Source: Magnetospirillum fulvum MGU-K5
GTDB lineage: Bacteria; Pseudomonadota; Alphaproteobacteria; Rhodospirillales; Magnetospirillaceae
Reading direction: 5' to 3'
Assembly (NCBI RefSeq): GCF_000442515.1
Contig: NZ_AQPH01000003.1
Location: 47,132-111,131 of the forward strand
DNA: 64,000 nucleotides
Position 1 is the first letter of the stretch, and each line of letters starts with the position of its first letter. Positions 48,697-60,037 of the stretch are shown piece by piece. The notes below the pieces were generated by a model. The model did no database searches, was not told the origin of the DNA, and was given only the letters and a program-made list of their open reading frames with translations. A program made the position numbers and the translations under genes.

Positions 48697-49311
48697 ATGA
48701 CCCAGGACCAGACCAGCGAACAGCCGGTGGACACCAGCCCGGTTGACGTAGCCGAAGCGGCTCCGGCCGAGGCCCCGGTCGCCGAGGCCGCTGAGCCGGC
48801 CCCCACCGATCGAATCGCCGAACTCGAAGCCCAGGTGGCGAAGCTGAAGAACGATGTTCTGTACGCCCGCGCCGACACCGAGAACGTCCGCCGTCGCCTG
48901 GAACAGCAGGCCGAGGATCGCGGCAAGTACGCGGTGTCGACTCTGGCTAAGGACGTGCTGTCGGTCGCCGACAATCTCCGCCGCGCTCTCGATGCCGTGC
49001 CCGCCGGTGCGCGTGAGGCCGACGAGGCGGTCAATTCCCTGACCGTCGGCGTCGAGATGACCGAGCGCGAACTGATCGCCACCTTCGAGCGGTACGGCAT
49101 CCGCCGCGTTCCGGCGATGGGCGAGCGGTTCGATCCCAACCTGCATCAGGCGATGATGGAGATCGAGGACGCGACCAAGCTGGAAGGGACCGTGGTGGTG
49201 GAAATGCAGTCGGGTTACACCCTGCATGACCGCCTGCTGCGCCCGGCCCTGGTCGGCATCGCCAAGGGCGGCCCGAAGTCGGGCGGCGGCAATCTCGACA
49301 CCTCGGCCTAG
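48697..49311 (+). CDS. grpE: Nucleotide exchange factor GrpE
   Basis: 204 residues. An acidic, low-complexity N-terminus (about 1-40) is followed by a long coiled coil (KLKNDVLYARADTENVRRRLEQQ) and a beta-wing C-terminal domain ending PNLHQAMMEIED...VVEMQSGYTLHDRLLRPALVGIAKG. It releases ADP from DnaK. Transcribed with hrcA; dnaKJ are not in view. Confidence 0.97.
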   Translation: MTQDQTSEQPVDTSPVDVAEAAPAEAPVAEAAEPAPTDRIAELEAQVAKLKNDVLYARADTENVRRRLEQQAEDRGKYAVSTLAKDVLSVADNLRRALDAVPAGAREADEAVNSLTVGVEMTERELIATFERYGIRRVPAMGERFDPNLHQAMMEIEDATKLEGTVVVEMQSGYTLHDRLLRPALVGIAKGGPKSGGGNLDTSA

Positions 49312-49356
49312 GCTGACGTCGCATTATACCGGCGGTGACCCGCCGTATTGCCCCTC

Positions 49357-49444
49357 GCCGGGCGCGGGCATCCGCCCGCTTGGCCGCCGCCTCAATGGCG
49401 GCCAGATACCGGCCAACAGGTCGAAACATAGGTTGGCCGGTATT
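49357..49444. repeat. 88-bp dispersed repeat, copy 2
   Basis: Same length and ungapped match to 29877-29964, including CAATGGCGGC and the dyad CCGGCCAAC/GTTGGCCGG. Also between convergent genes (grpE and clpB). Confidence 0.75.
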
Positions 49445-49453
49445 TAGAGACGG

Positions 49454-49488
49454 AAAAGCCCCCCTCCGATCAGAGGGGGGCTTTTTTT
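49454..49488 (+). terminator. Strong rho-independent terminator after hrcA-grpE
   Basis: AAAAGCCCCCCTC (49454-49466) pairs perfectly with GAGGGGGGCTTTT (49473-49485), loop CGATCA, and T7 ends the structure. The A-run on the other arm makes it usable from both directions. Confidence 0.9.
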
Positions 49489-49539
49489 CGGCCCTGATCG
49501 GGCGAGAGAAAACTTCCGCTTCGCGGCCGGGCGACCGCC

Positions 49540-49640
49540 CAGACCCGTTCGGAGGCACATGCCTCCGAACCGCCATTTTGTTTTATTTCTATCAGTTAAA
49601 AACCTGGAGGGTTCGGGGGCAAACGCCCCCGACCTCCGTT
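49540..49640. repeat. Multi-hairpin intergenic element, second copy type
   Basis: TTCGGAGGC/GCCTCCGAA (49548-49569, loop ACAT), then CCATTTTGTTTT...ATCAGTTAAAA, then TCGGGGGC/GCCCCCGA (49613-49632) nested in GGAGG/CCTCC. It is organised like 20281-20400 and lies just beyond the clpB stop codon, so it probably terminates clpB. Confidence 0.55.
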
Positions 49641-49650
49641 CGATCCTGGG

Positions 49651-52239
<2,589 letters not shown>

Positions 52240-52312
52240 GGATGCTCTCCGACTCGACCGGATATCCCCCCCCGGATCGGCGGCAGGGATTATCCTTCGC
52301 TTGACTGCAAAG

Positions 52313-52341
52313 ATATGGAGGGTATTTCCGACCCTCGCAAG
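52313..52341 (-). promoter_or_regulatory. Heat-shock (RpoH-type) promoter for clpB
   Basis: Minus strand: CTTGCG (52341-52336), 15-nt spacer, CTCCATAT (52320-52313). This is close to the sigma32 consensus CTTGAA / CCCCATNT and lies about 75 nt upstream of the clpB start. Confidence 0.55.
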
Positions 52342-52420
52342 GCAGGGACAGTTACGCTCCCCGGCGCCCCTTCGGGCTTAACCTTGCGCTGCAATGAGGT
52401 CCATTCAATGCCGCTTGGTA

Positions 52421-53446
52421 TTACCAGCGCATCTGACCGCCGATCGGTTTTGATTTCAGCGCCCCGCGGCGGGTGACCAGAACCCAATCGTTGAACTGCA
52501 TGTAGCGCGGCGCGAGGAACTGATAGATATCGCGGATTTTATTGGTGTTTTCGTCGGAGCGGACGATGAACACCGTCTTCCAGATCTGGATAAAATCTTC
52601 CCACGGCAACAGGCGACAATGCAGGGCATCGCGGACCTGACGGATATAGCCGATCTGATTATCGATGTTTTTCAGCATCGATAGGATTTCACCGGTCTGG
52701 GCGTCGATCTGGTCGAAATAATCGCGGAACAGCTTGATCGCCCGCTGCGACAGGCGGGCGACCTGATCGACGGTTTCGATCATCGAGCGTTCGGCTCCAT
52801 AGATGCGGCGCAATCCCTGAAGCTTTTCATCGATCCGCTCAACCTCGGCGAAGGTGTCGCGCAACGCTTCGATATAGGCCAGTTCACGGGCCAGGGTCTC
52901 GATATACTGGACCACCTCGTCGCGGCGCTCGCGCCCCAGTCCCAATTCCTCCGCCGCCTCGGTAAAGGCAAGCTGGACGTTCTTCTTAACCTGGGGGTCT
53001 TCGGCGACCTGGGCCAGTTCGGTGACGTTGCTGATGACGTTCTCGTTGCCGGTCAGCCAGGTGACCAACTGCATCGTCAGGCGCTGATAGGCGATGCGGC
53101 GGTGGCGGTCCTGCGGTTCCCACGAGGCTTCGCGCGAGGTGACTTCCTTGGGCAGGCGGTCGCCGGGGCGCAAGCCACGGACGAATTGCAATCCTTCGGC
53201 GACGCGGTCAAGCATCCGGAAGTCGCGGCTGTCCTCCTTCAACATGAACTCGCGTTTCAGCCCATCGAAGGAGAGGATCGCCTCGTTATTGGCGAGCTTT
53301 AGGACGGCGACAGGTTCACCGGAATCGGTCATCCGGAAATACAAATCTTCGAAAGACGTGAAAAATTTATGTTCGAAGCCGATATCGTCGTCACCGGATT
53401 CGGCGCTGCCATTCTTATCCGCCGCCATGTTCTTTCGCCCGACCAT
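52421..53446 (-). CDS. Hypothetical protein, mostly helical, function unknown
   Basis: 341 residues with no signal peptide or membrane segment. An acidic N-terminus (about 1-25) is followed by a small alpha/beta part (about 25-100: FKFFTSFEDLYFRM-like, VAVLKLANNEAILSFDGLKREF) and a long helical region (about 110-310) with charged heptads (YIETLARELAYIEALRDTFAEVERIDEKLQGL). It ends in LAPRYMQFNDWVLVTRRG. I do not recognise a family. Codon use matches the neighbours. An alternative ATG six codons in (MAADKNG) is possible. It is divergent from emrAB with a 163-nt spacer; no link to efflux is shown. Confidence 0.75.
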   Translation of the reverse strand: MVGRKNMAADKNGSAESGDDDIGFEHKFFTSFEDLYFRMTDSGEPVAVLKLANNEAILSFDGLKREFMLKEDSRDFRMLDRVAEGLQFVRGLRPGDRLPKEVTSREASWEPQDRHRRIAYQRLTMQLVTWLTGNENVISNVTELAQVAEDPQVKKNVQLAFTEAAEELGLGRERRDEVVQYIETLARELAYIEALRDTFAEVERIDEKLQGLRRIYGAERSMIETVDQVARLSQRAIKLFRDYFDQIDAQTGEILSMLKNIDNQIGYIRQVRDALHCRLLPWEDFIQIWKTVFIVRSDENTNKIRDIYQFLAPRYMQFNDWVLVTRRGALKSKPIGGQMRW

Positions 53447-53535
53447 TATGCCTAAGCCGAAGGTAACCGATTCATTATGCCGAGACGGTCACTTCCGAAC
53501 AAGTGTCCGGTCGTGACCAGACGTGTCGCATTGGT

Positions 53536-53578
53536 TTGACTCGGGTCCGGCCCCGCGATAGAAACTGAACCGTTCAGT
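53536..53578 (+). promoter_or_regulatory. emrAB promoter with a palindromic operator
   Basis: TTGACT (53536-53541), 17-nt spacer, TAGAAA (53559-53564). The perfect 15-bp palindrome ACTGAAC-C-GTTCAGT (53564-53578) covers the expected transcription start, which is a repression position. Its size and form suit a TetR-family dimer. No such regulator gene is adjacent. Confidence 0.6.
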
Positions 53579-53609
53579 ACAATCGCTCCCCCCTTGTCTC
53601 TGGGTCGCC

Positions 53610-54641
53610 ATGAAAAAGCCAGCCGCCATCGCTCTTGCCCTGATCGCCGTCACTGCGGGAAGTTGGGCTGCCTATCGCTGGGTCACCGAATGGCGCTGGA
53701 TCGAGACGACCGATGACGCCTATGTCGAAGGCGACATCACCCCGATCCAGCCCAAGGTTCCCGGCCATATCGTCCAGCTTAATGTTGGGGACAACAGCCC
53801 GGTGGCCAAGGGCGACATCCTGATCCGGATCGACGACCGCGATTATCGCGCTCGCGTTGACGAGGCCCGCGCCGTTCTGGCGGCCAAACGGGCCAGTTTG
53901 GTTCAGCTCGATCAGAAGATCGCGGTGCAGGAATCGGTGATCGCCCAATCCGGTGCGTCGGTTGCCTCGGCGCGGGCCGAAGTCGCCCGGGCCAAGGCCG
54001 ATCACGAACGCACCGCCCGGCTGGTGCGCGAGGATTTCGTCAGCCGCCAGCGCTTTGACCTGACCCAGGCCGACGCCGCCAAGGCCGAGGCCGGGTTGGC
54101 CGGATCGGGGGCGCAGGCCCAGGGAGCGCGCCGCCAGCTTGCCGTTCTGATCAGCGAACGCGCGATCGCCGAGGCCGAGGTCGAGAAGGCCCAGGCGACG
54201 TTGGATCTGGCCGAGATCGACCTTGAGGCAACGGTGATTCGCGCCCCCGCCGATGGGATGATAGGCAATCGCGCCGTGCGCGACGGTCAATATGTCCGCA
54301 CCGGCCAGACCTTGCTGGCGGTGGTGCCGCTGGCGACGGTGTGGGTCGATGCCAATTATAAGGAAACCCAGTTGAGCCAGATCCGGCCGGGTCAAAAGGC
54401 GACGATTGCCGTCGATGCCTTTGGCGGGCGTGAGATCGAGGGGCGGGTCGACAGCTTTGCCCCGGCTTCGGGGGCGCGGTTCAGCCTGTTGCCGCCGGAA
54501 AATGCGACGGGCAATTTCACCAAGGTGGTGCAGCGGGTTCCGGTCCGCATCCATCTGGCCGAAGGAAATCCGCTGGCCGGTAAGCTGCGTCCCGGTCTGT
54601 CGGTGACCGCCCATATCGATACGCGCGAGCCGGGGCAGTGA
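53610..54641 (+). CDS. emrA: EmrA/HlyD-type membrane fusion protein of an efflux pump
   Basis: 343 residues. One N-terminal membrane anchor (about 5-22), a biotinyl-lipoyl half-motif (QPKVPGHIVQLNVGDNSPVAKGDILIRID, about 50-75), a helical hairpin (about 85-190), then the second lipoyl half (IRAPADGMIGNRAVRDGQYVRTGQTLLAVV) and a beta-barrel domain. It bridges an inner-membrane transporter to the outer membrane. The stop overlaps emrB's GTG start (GTGA). Confidence 0.93.
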   Translation: MKKPAAIALALIAVTAGSWAAYRWVTEWRWIETTDDAYVEGDITPIQPKVPGHIVQLNVGDNSPVAKGDILIRIDDRDYRARVDEARAVLAAKRASLVQLDQKIAVQESVIAQSGASVASARAEVARAKADHERTARLVREDFVSRQRFDLTQADAAKAEAGLAGSGAQAQGARRQLAVLISERAIAEAEVEKAQATLDLAEIDLEATVIRAPADGMIGNRAVRDGQYVRTGQTLLAVVPLATVWVDANYKETQLSQIRPGQKATIAVDAFGGREIEGRVDSFAPASGARFSLLPPENATGNFTKVVQRVPVRIHLAEGNPLAGKLRPGLSVTAHIDTREPGQ

Positions 54642-56215
54642 GCTCGCCCGCCGCCGCCGACCTTCGCCCCGAAGACCGCGTCGTCTCGGTCCGCGACTGG
54701 ATCGGCTTCATGGCGATGGTGGTGGGGATGTTCATGGCGATTCTGGATATCCAGATCGTCGCCAGTTCGATTGCCCAGATTCAGTCGGGCATCGCCGCCT
54801 CGGCCGACGAGGCGACCTGGGTCCAGACCTCGTACCTTGTCGCCGAAGTGGTGATGATCCCGCTGTCGGGGTGGCTGTCGCGGGTGTTCAGCACCCGCTG
54901 GCTGTTCTTCGTGTCGGCGGCGTCGTTTACCCTGGCCAGTGCGCTGTGCGCGATGTCGTGGAGCATCGAATCGATGATCGTGTTTCGCGCCCTCCAGGGA
55001 TTCCTGGGCGGCGCGATGATTCCGACCGTCTTTACCACCTCGTTCACCCTGTTTCCGCCCAAGCGTCAGCCATCGGTGTCGGTGCTGATCGGGCTGGTGG
55101 CGACGATGGCGCCGACCCTGGGGCCGACCCTGGGCGGCTGGTTGACCGAAAGCACCAGCTGGCACTGGCTGTTCCTGGTCAATATCGTGCCGGGCGCACT
55201 GGTCGCCGTTACGGTTCTGCTGTTCGCCCGCCGCGAGCCGATGCGGCTTGATATGTTGAGAGGCTTTGACCTGACCGGAATCGTGCTGGTGGCGCTGTTC
55301 CTCGGCACGTTGCAATACGTGCTGGAAGAGGGCAACCGCAACGACTGGCTCAACGACCGCACGATATCGGTTTTGACGACGGTGACGGTTATCGCCGGGA
55401 TCGGGTTTCTGTGGCGCGAACTGACCGCCCACCATCCGGTTGTCGATCTGCGCGCGTTTTCTGACAGCAACTTTGCCGTCGGCTGTTTCTACAGCTTTGT
55501 GATCGGCGTCGGTCTCTATGGCTCGGTTTACATCGTGCCGCTGTTCCTGGGGCAGGTGCGGGGCTATTCGGCGCTGGAGATCGGCATCGCGATGATGGTG
55601 ACCGGCGCGTTCCAGTTCCTGTCGGCACCGCTGGCCGGGAATCTGATCCGCTTTCTCGATCCCCGGATGATGCTGGGGATCGGGCTGGCTCTGTTCGGTG
55701 GCGGATTGTGGCTGAACAGCGCCCTGACCTCGGATTGGGGCTATTGGGAGATGTTCCTGCCCCAGGCGGTGCGCGGGCTGTCGCTGATGTTCTGCTTCGT
55801 TCCGATCAACACGGTGGCGCTCGGCCATCTGCCGCCCGAGCGGGTGCCCAACGCCTCGGGCCTTTATAATCTGATGCGCAATCTGGGCGGCGCGGTCGGG
55901 CTGGCGGCGATCAATACCGCGCTGACCCACCGTATCGACCACCACATGCTGCGGCTGTCGGAACGGCTGACGGCGGCGCGGGGGAACGCGACCGCGATGG
56001 TCGAGAGCTTGACCAGCCGGTTCGATCCCACCCTGGGCAGCGGGGCCGATCTGGTGGCGCTGAAGACGCTGTGGCAACTGACTCGGCGCGAGGCGCTGAC
56101 CCTGGCCTTTTCCGACGTCATGATGATGATGGCAGGGGTGTTCGCGATCAGCCTGTTGCTGTTGCCGCTGCTTCAGCCGGTTGCACGCGGTGGTGGCGGC
56201 GGCGGTGAACATTGA
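54638..56215 (+). CDS. emrB: DHA2-family drug:H+ antiporter (EmrB/QacA)
   Basis: 525 residues from GTG, with 14 predicted membrane segments. Motifs of the DHA2 MFS group are present: LDIQIVASSIAQIQSGI in segment 1 (D and the following residues), EATWVQTSYLVAEVVMIPLSGWLSRVFSTR (motif A region) and GPTLGGWL (motif C). It exports hydrophobic compounds using the proton gradient, with EmrA as partner. No outer-membrane channel gene is nearby, so a shared TolC is likely. Confidence 0.94.
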   Translation: MSSPAAADLRPEDRVVSVRDWIGFMAMVVGMFMAILDIQIVASSIAQIQSGIAASADEATWVQTSYLVAEVVMIPLSGWLSRVFSTRWLFFVSAASFTLASALCAMSWSIESMIVFRALQGFLGGAMIPTVFTTSFTLFPPKRQPSVSVLIGLVATMAPTLGPTLGGWLTESTSWHWLFLVNIVPGALVAVTVLLFARREPMRLDMLRGFDLTGIVLVALFLGTLQYVLEEGNRNDWLNDRTISVLTTVTVIAGIGFLWRELTAHHPVVDLRAFSDSNFAVGCFYSFVIGVGLYGSVYIVPLFLGQVRGYSALEIGIAMMVTGAFQFLSAPLAGNLIRFLDPRMMLGIGLALFGGGLWLNSALTSDWGYWEMFLPQAVRGLSLMFCFVPINTVALGHLPPERVPNASGLYNLMRNLGGAVGLAAINTALTHRIDHHMLRLSERLTAARGNATAMVESLTSRFDPTLGSGADLVALKTLWQLTRREALTLAFSDVMMMMAGVFAISLLLLPLLQPVARGGGGGGEH

Positions 56216-56307
56216 GAGACACGTATTCCCGGTCCTTGACTTCGACGGCACCGGTGTCTTAGCCTTTCCCCTTGTATGACCGGCGGATCCCCCGCCCGCG
56301 AACGACC

Positions 56308-57624
56308 GTGGCAAAACGACTTTTCATCAAAACTTTCGGCTGCCAGATGAACGTCTACGATTCCGCTCGCATGGCGGATGTCCTGGCGCCGCTGGGCTAT
56401 GGCCCGACCGATCGGCCCGACGATGCCGACATGGTGATCCTTAACACCTGCCACATCCGTGAGAAGGCGGCCGAGAAAGTGTTCTCGGACCTGGGACGGC
56501 TGCGCAAGATCAAGGAGGCGCGTGCCGCCGAAGGCTTGCCGATGGTGCTGGCGGTGGCCGGCTGCGTCGCCCAGGCCGAGGGCGAGGAAGTGCTGCGCCG
56601 CGCCCCCTTCGTCGATATCGTGCTGGGGCCGCAGACCTATCACCGCCTGCCCGAGATGGTGGCCCAGGCGGCGCGGGCGGGCGGCGCGGTGCTCGACACC
56701 GAATTCCCCACCGAACCGAAATTCGATTTCCTGCCCGAGGCCCGTGCCGAGGGGACCAACGCTTTTCTGGCGATTCAGGAAGGGTGTGACCGGTTCTGCA
56801 CCTTCTGTGTCGTGCCCTATACCCGGGGGGCGGAATATTCCCGCCCGGCGGCGGCGGTGCTGGCCGAGGCGGCGGCGCTGGCGGCGCAAGGGGTGCGCGA
56901 GATCACCGTGATCGGCCAGAACGTCAATGCCTGGCACGGCGAACCCGGCTGGGATCTGGGAACACTGCTGACCGCGCTGGCTAAAATCGACGGGATCGAG
57001 CGGCTGCGCTACACCACCTCGCATCCCCGCGACATGAGCGACTCGCTGATCGCCGTCCACCGCGATCTGCCCGAACTGATGCCGTTCCTCCATCTGCCGG
57101 TGCAGTCGGGATCGAACCGCATCCTCACCGCGATGAATCGTGGCCATGATCGCGACCAATATCGCCGTCTAGCCGACCGCCTGCGCGAGGCGCGGCCCGA
57201 TCTGGCGCTGTCGTCGGATTTCATCGTCGGCTTCCCCGGCGAGACCGATGCCGATTTCGCCGACACCCTGGCCCTGGTGGCCGAGATCGGTTTCGTCCAG
57301 ACCTATTCCTTCAAATACAGCCCGCGTCCGGGTACTCCTGCCGCCGCGATGGAGGGCCAGGTGCCCGAGCCGGTGAAAGAAGCGCGGCTGGCCGAGCTTC
57401 AGGCCCTGCTGTACCGCCAGACCGAGGCGTTCAACCAGGCCTGCGTTGGGCGTGAAATGACGGTTCTGCTCGATCGTCCCGGCCGGTATGCCGACCAGTT
57501 GCTGGGGCGCAGCCCCTATATGCAGCCGGTTCACGTCCGCGCCCCCGGCCAGCGGATCGGTGACGTGGTGCGGCTGCGCATCGCCGCCGTTCATCCCAAC
57601 AGCCTGGAAGCGGTCCCGGCGTGA
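56308..57624 (+). CDS. miaB: tRNA-2-methylthio-N6-dimethylallyladenosine synthase MiaB
   Basis: 438 residues from GTG 56308 ([15 protein letters not shown], the usual start); a TTG twelve codons earlier is possible. The first [4Fe-4S] cluster cysteines are Cys12, Cys48 and Cys86 (UPF0004 domain), the radical-SAM cysteines are Cys160, Cys164 and Cys167 ([16 protein letters not shown]), and a TRAM domain ends the protein. It methylthiolates A37 of tRNAs that read UNN codons. It starts the miaB-phoH-ybeY-corC-lnt series, and its stop overlaps phoH's GTG. Confidence 0.96.
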   Translation: MAKRLFIKTFGCQMNVYDSARMADVLAPLGYGPTDRPDDADMVILNTCHIREKAAEKVFSDLGRLRKIKEARAAEGLPMVLAVAGCVAQAEGEEVLRRAPFVDIVLGPQTYHRLPEMVAQAARAGGAVLDTEFPTEPKFDFLPEARAEGTNAFLAIQEGCDRFCTFCVVPYTRGAEYSRPAAAVLAEAAALAAQGVREITVIGQNVNAWHGEPGWDLGTLLTALAKIDGIERLRYTTSHPRDMSDSLIAVHRDLPELMPFLHLPVQSGSNRILTAMNRGHDRDQYRRLADRLREARPDLALSSDFIVGFPGETDADFADTLALVAEIGFVQTYSFKYSPRPGTPAAAMEGQVPEPVKEARLAELQALLYRQTEAFNQACVGREMTVLLDRPGRYADQLLGRSPYMQPVHVRAPGQRIGDVVRLRIAAVHPNSLEAVPA

Positions 57625-58595
57625 GCGAGCCTTCCCCGGGGATGACCGTAGAGGTCCGCGAGTTTCCCGACAATTCCCTGGCCCGGATGCTGTTCGGTCC
57701 GCATAACGAACATCTCAATCGAATCGAGGCGGGGATGGGGGTGGCGCTCAATCCGCTGGGCAATACCATCACCCTGACCGGCGGGGCCGGTCCGGTGGCC
57801 GAAACCGCCGAAGTGCTGGACGGGCTGTACGATCTGGCCCGTCGCCAGGGCTATGTCGAATCCGCCGATATCGACACCGCGATGCGGATGGTCGGCTCTG
57901 CCGCCGCCGGACCCGAGGCGGTGATCCGCACCCGCAAGCGGACGATCTCGGCGCGGACGCCGACCCAGGCCGACTATATCCGTGCGCTCGATCAGGTGCC
58001 GCTGACCTTTGGACTTGGCCCGGCCGGAACCGGCAAGACCTATCTGGCGGTGGCCAAGGCGGTGGCGATGATGAGCGCGGGCGAGGTTGACCGCATCATC
58101 CTGTCGCGTCCGGCGGTCGAGGCGGGGGAGCGGCTGGGTTTCCTCCCCGGCGATCTGAAGGACAAGGTCGATCCCTATCTCCGCCCGCTCTATGACGCGC
58201 TGTACGACATGCTGCCGGGCGATCTGGTGGCAAAGAAGCTGCTGGCTGGCGAGATCGAGGTCGCGCCGCTGGCCTTCATGCGCGGCCGCACCCTGTCTAA
58301 CGCCTTCGTCATTCTCGACGAGGCCCAGAACACCACGCCGATGCAGATGAAGATGTTCCTGACCCGGATGGGCGAACATTCACGCATGGCGATTACCGGC
58401 GATCCGAGCCAGACCGACCTGCCGTCCGGCGTGCGCTCGGGCCTGACCGATGCCCTGTCCGTGCTGAATGGCATGGAGGGTGTCCGCTTCGTCCGTTTCA
58501 CCGACCGCGACGTGGTGCGCCACGATCTGGTCTCCCGCATCGTCCGCGCCTATGACCGGGCCGGGCGAGCCGACAAGGAAAACGTCCCATCATGA
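57621..58595 (+). CDS. ybeZ: PhoH-like ATPase (YbeZ)
   Basis: 324 residues from GTG (GTGA overlap with miaB). An N-terminal KH-like region precedes the P-loop domain: Walker A GPAGTGKT at 133-140, Walker [24 protein letters not shown], and the conserved GDPSQTDLP. YbeZ/PhoH works with YbeY in RNA metabolism and ribosome maturation; ybeY follows with an ATGA overlap. Confidence 0.95.
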   Translation: MSEPSPGMTVEVREFPDNSLARMLFGPHNEHLNRIEAGMGVALNPLGNTITLTGGAGPVAETAEVLDGLYDLARRQGYVESADIDTAMRMVGSAAAGPEAVIRTRKRTISARTPTQADYIRALDQVPLTFGLGPAGTGKTYLAVAKAVAMMSAGEVDRIILSRPAVEAGERLGFLPGDLKDKVDPYLRPLYDALYDMLPGDLVAKKLLAGEIEVAPLAFMRGRTLSNAFVILDEAQNTTPMQMKMFLTRMGEHSRMAITGDPSQTDLPSGVRSGLTDALSVLNGMEGVRFVRFTDRDVVRHDLVSRIVRAYDRAGRADKENVPS

Positions 58596-59107
58596 CCGCC
58601 CCCGTTGCCGAGATTGCCGTCAGCCTCGAGTGCCCAGCCTGGGCCGAGGCCTTGCCCGACGTCGAGGCGCGCGTGCAGAGCCTGGTTCTGCTGGCTCTGT
58701 CCGGTTCTCCCGACGACGTCCCCGAGGGGCCGCTGGAATTGTCGGTGGTGCTGGCCGACGACGAGACCGTGCGGGCGCTCAACCGCGACTGGCGCGGCAA
58801 GGATGCGCCCACCAACGTGCTGTCGTTTGCCGCCCTCGACGATGACGAGGCCCCCCTGGTCGAAGGCGCTCCGCTGCTGCTGGGCGACGTGATCCTGGCC
58901 TGGGAGACGGTCGCGGCCGAGGCGACGGAAAGCGGGCGTCCGCTGGCCGATCATTTTTCCCATCTGGTGATCCACGGAGTGCTCCATCTCCTCGGCTTCG
59001 ACCATCAGGACGAGGACGAAGCCGCCGAAATGGAGGGGCTGGAAACCCGCCTGCTGGCCAGCCTGGGCATCTCCGATCCCTATCAGGACGAGGATGACCG
59101 GCGATGA
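58592..59107 (+). CDS. ybeY: Endoribonuclease YbeY (rRNA maturation)
   Basis: 171 residues. The zinc motif H-x3-H-x5-H is complete: His128, His132 and His138 in HGVLHLLGFDH. The N-terminal NVLSF strand and the GDVILA strand are also present. It acts in 16S rRNA 3'-end processing and ribosome quality control. It starts inside the phoH stop and its own stop overlaps corC's ATG. Confidence 0.96.
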   Translation: MTAPVAEIAVSLECPAWAEALPDVEARVQSLVLLALSGSPDDVPEGPLELSVVLADDETVRALNRDWRGKDAPTNVLSFAALDDDEAPLVEGAPLLLGDVILAWETVAAEATESGRPLADHFSHLVIHGVLHLLGFDHQDEDEAAEMEGLETRLLASLGISDPYQDEDDRR

Positions 59108-60015
59108 ACGACCCTGGTGGCAGTCCCAGCCAGCGCGAGTCCGAGGCCCGGGATTCGTTGCTGCGTTCGGTTCGGGGCTGGTTGGGTCTGAAGCGTCGGG
59201 CGCGGGGCGGGGAAACCGTCCGCGAGGCGCTGGAAGAACTGATCGAGGATCGTGAGGATTCCGAGAGTCCGATCGACGATCACGAGCGTCAGATGCTCGG
59301 CAATATTCTGCATCTGCGCGGTGTCACCGCCGCCGATGTCAAGGTTCCCCGCGCCGATATCGTCGCGGTTGAATCCCGCACCACCCAGGAAGAGTTGATC
59401 CGGCTGTTCATCGCCTGCGGCCATTCGCGGCTGCCGGTCTATCGCCGCACCCTCGATGACGTTATCGGCATGGTCCATATCAAGGACCTGCTGGAAATCC
59501 TGGGCCAGGGCAAGCCGTTCAGCCTGCCCCGGATGGTGCGCCGGGTCCAGTTCGTCGCCCCCAGTATGCGCGCCACCGACCTGTTGCTGGAAATGCGCCT
59601 GCGCCGCAATCACCTTGCCCTGGTGGTCGATGAATATGGCGGCATCGACGGGTTGGTGACGATCGAGGATCTGGTCGAACAGATCGTTGGCGAGATCGCC
59701 GACGAGCACGACCATATCGAAGATGCCGACATGATCGAACTGGCCGACGGCACGCTGGAAGCCGACGCCCGCACCGCGATCGAGGATTTCGAGGAGCGGA
59801 TGGGCGAGGTTCTCACCGACGAGGAGCGCGAAGAGGTCGAGACCCTGGGTGGTCTGGTCTCGTTCGTCGCCGGGCGGGTGCCGGATCGCGGCGAATTGAT
59901 CAATCACTCGGCCGGGCTCGAATTCGAGGTGATGGACGCCGATCCCCGCCGCGTCAAGCGGTTGCGGGTGCGGCGGATGCCGCTGGACCGCACCGCGTCG
60001 TCTCTGCCGGACTGA
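59104..60015 (+). CDS. corC: CBS-domain HlyC/CorC family protein (YbeX-like)
   Basis: 303 residues, no membrane segment. An acidic N-terminus, then a pair of CBS domains (about 75-200: VPRADIVAVESRTTQEELIRLFIACGHSRLPVYR, VIGMVHIKDLLEIL, ALVVDEYGGIDGLVTIEDLVEQIVGEIADEHD), and a C-terminal CorC_HlyC FAD-like domain. YbeX/CorC is linked to Mg2+ efflux and ribosome metabolism. Its place between ybeY and lnt matches other proteobacteria. Confidence 0.93.
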   Translation: MNDPGGSPSQRESEARDSLLRSVRGWLGLKRRARGGETVREALEELIEDREDSESPIDDHERQMLGNILHLRGVTAADVKVPRADIVAVESRTTQEELIRLFIACGHSRLPVYRRTLDDVIGMVHIKDLLEILGQGKPFSLPRMVRRVQFVAPSMRATDLLLEMRLRRNHLALVVDEYGGIDGLVTIEDLVEQIVGEIADEHDHIEDADMIELADGTLEADARTAIEDFEERMGEVLTDEEREEVETLGGLVSFVAGRVPDRGELINHSAGLEFEVMDADPRRVKRLRVRRMPLDRTASSLPD

Positions 60016-60037
60016 CTTTTCCCCAAGGAAGCTATCG

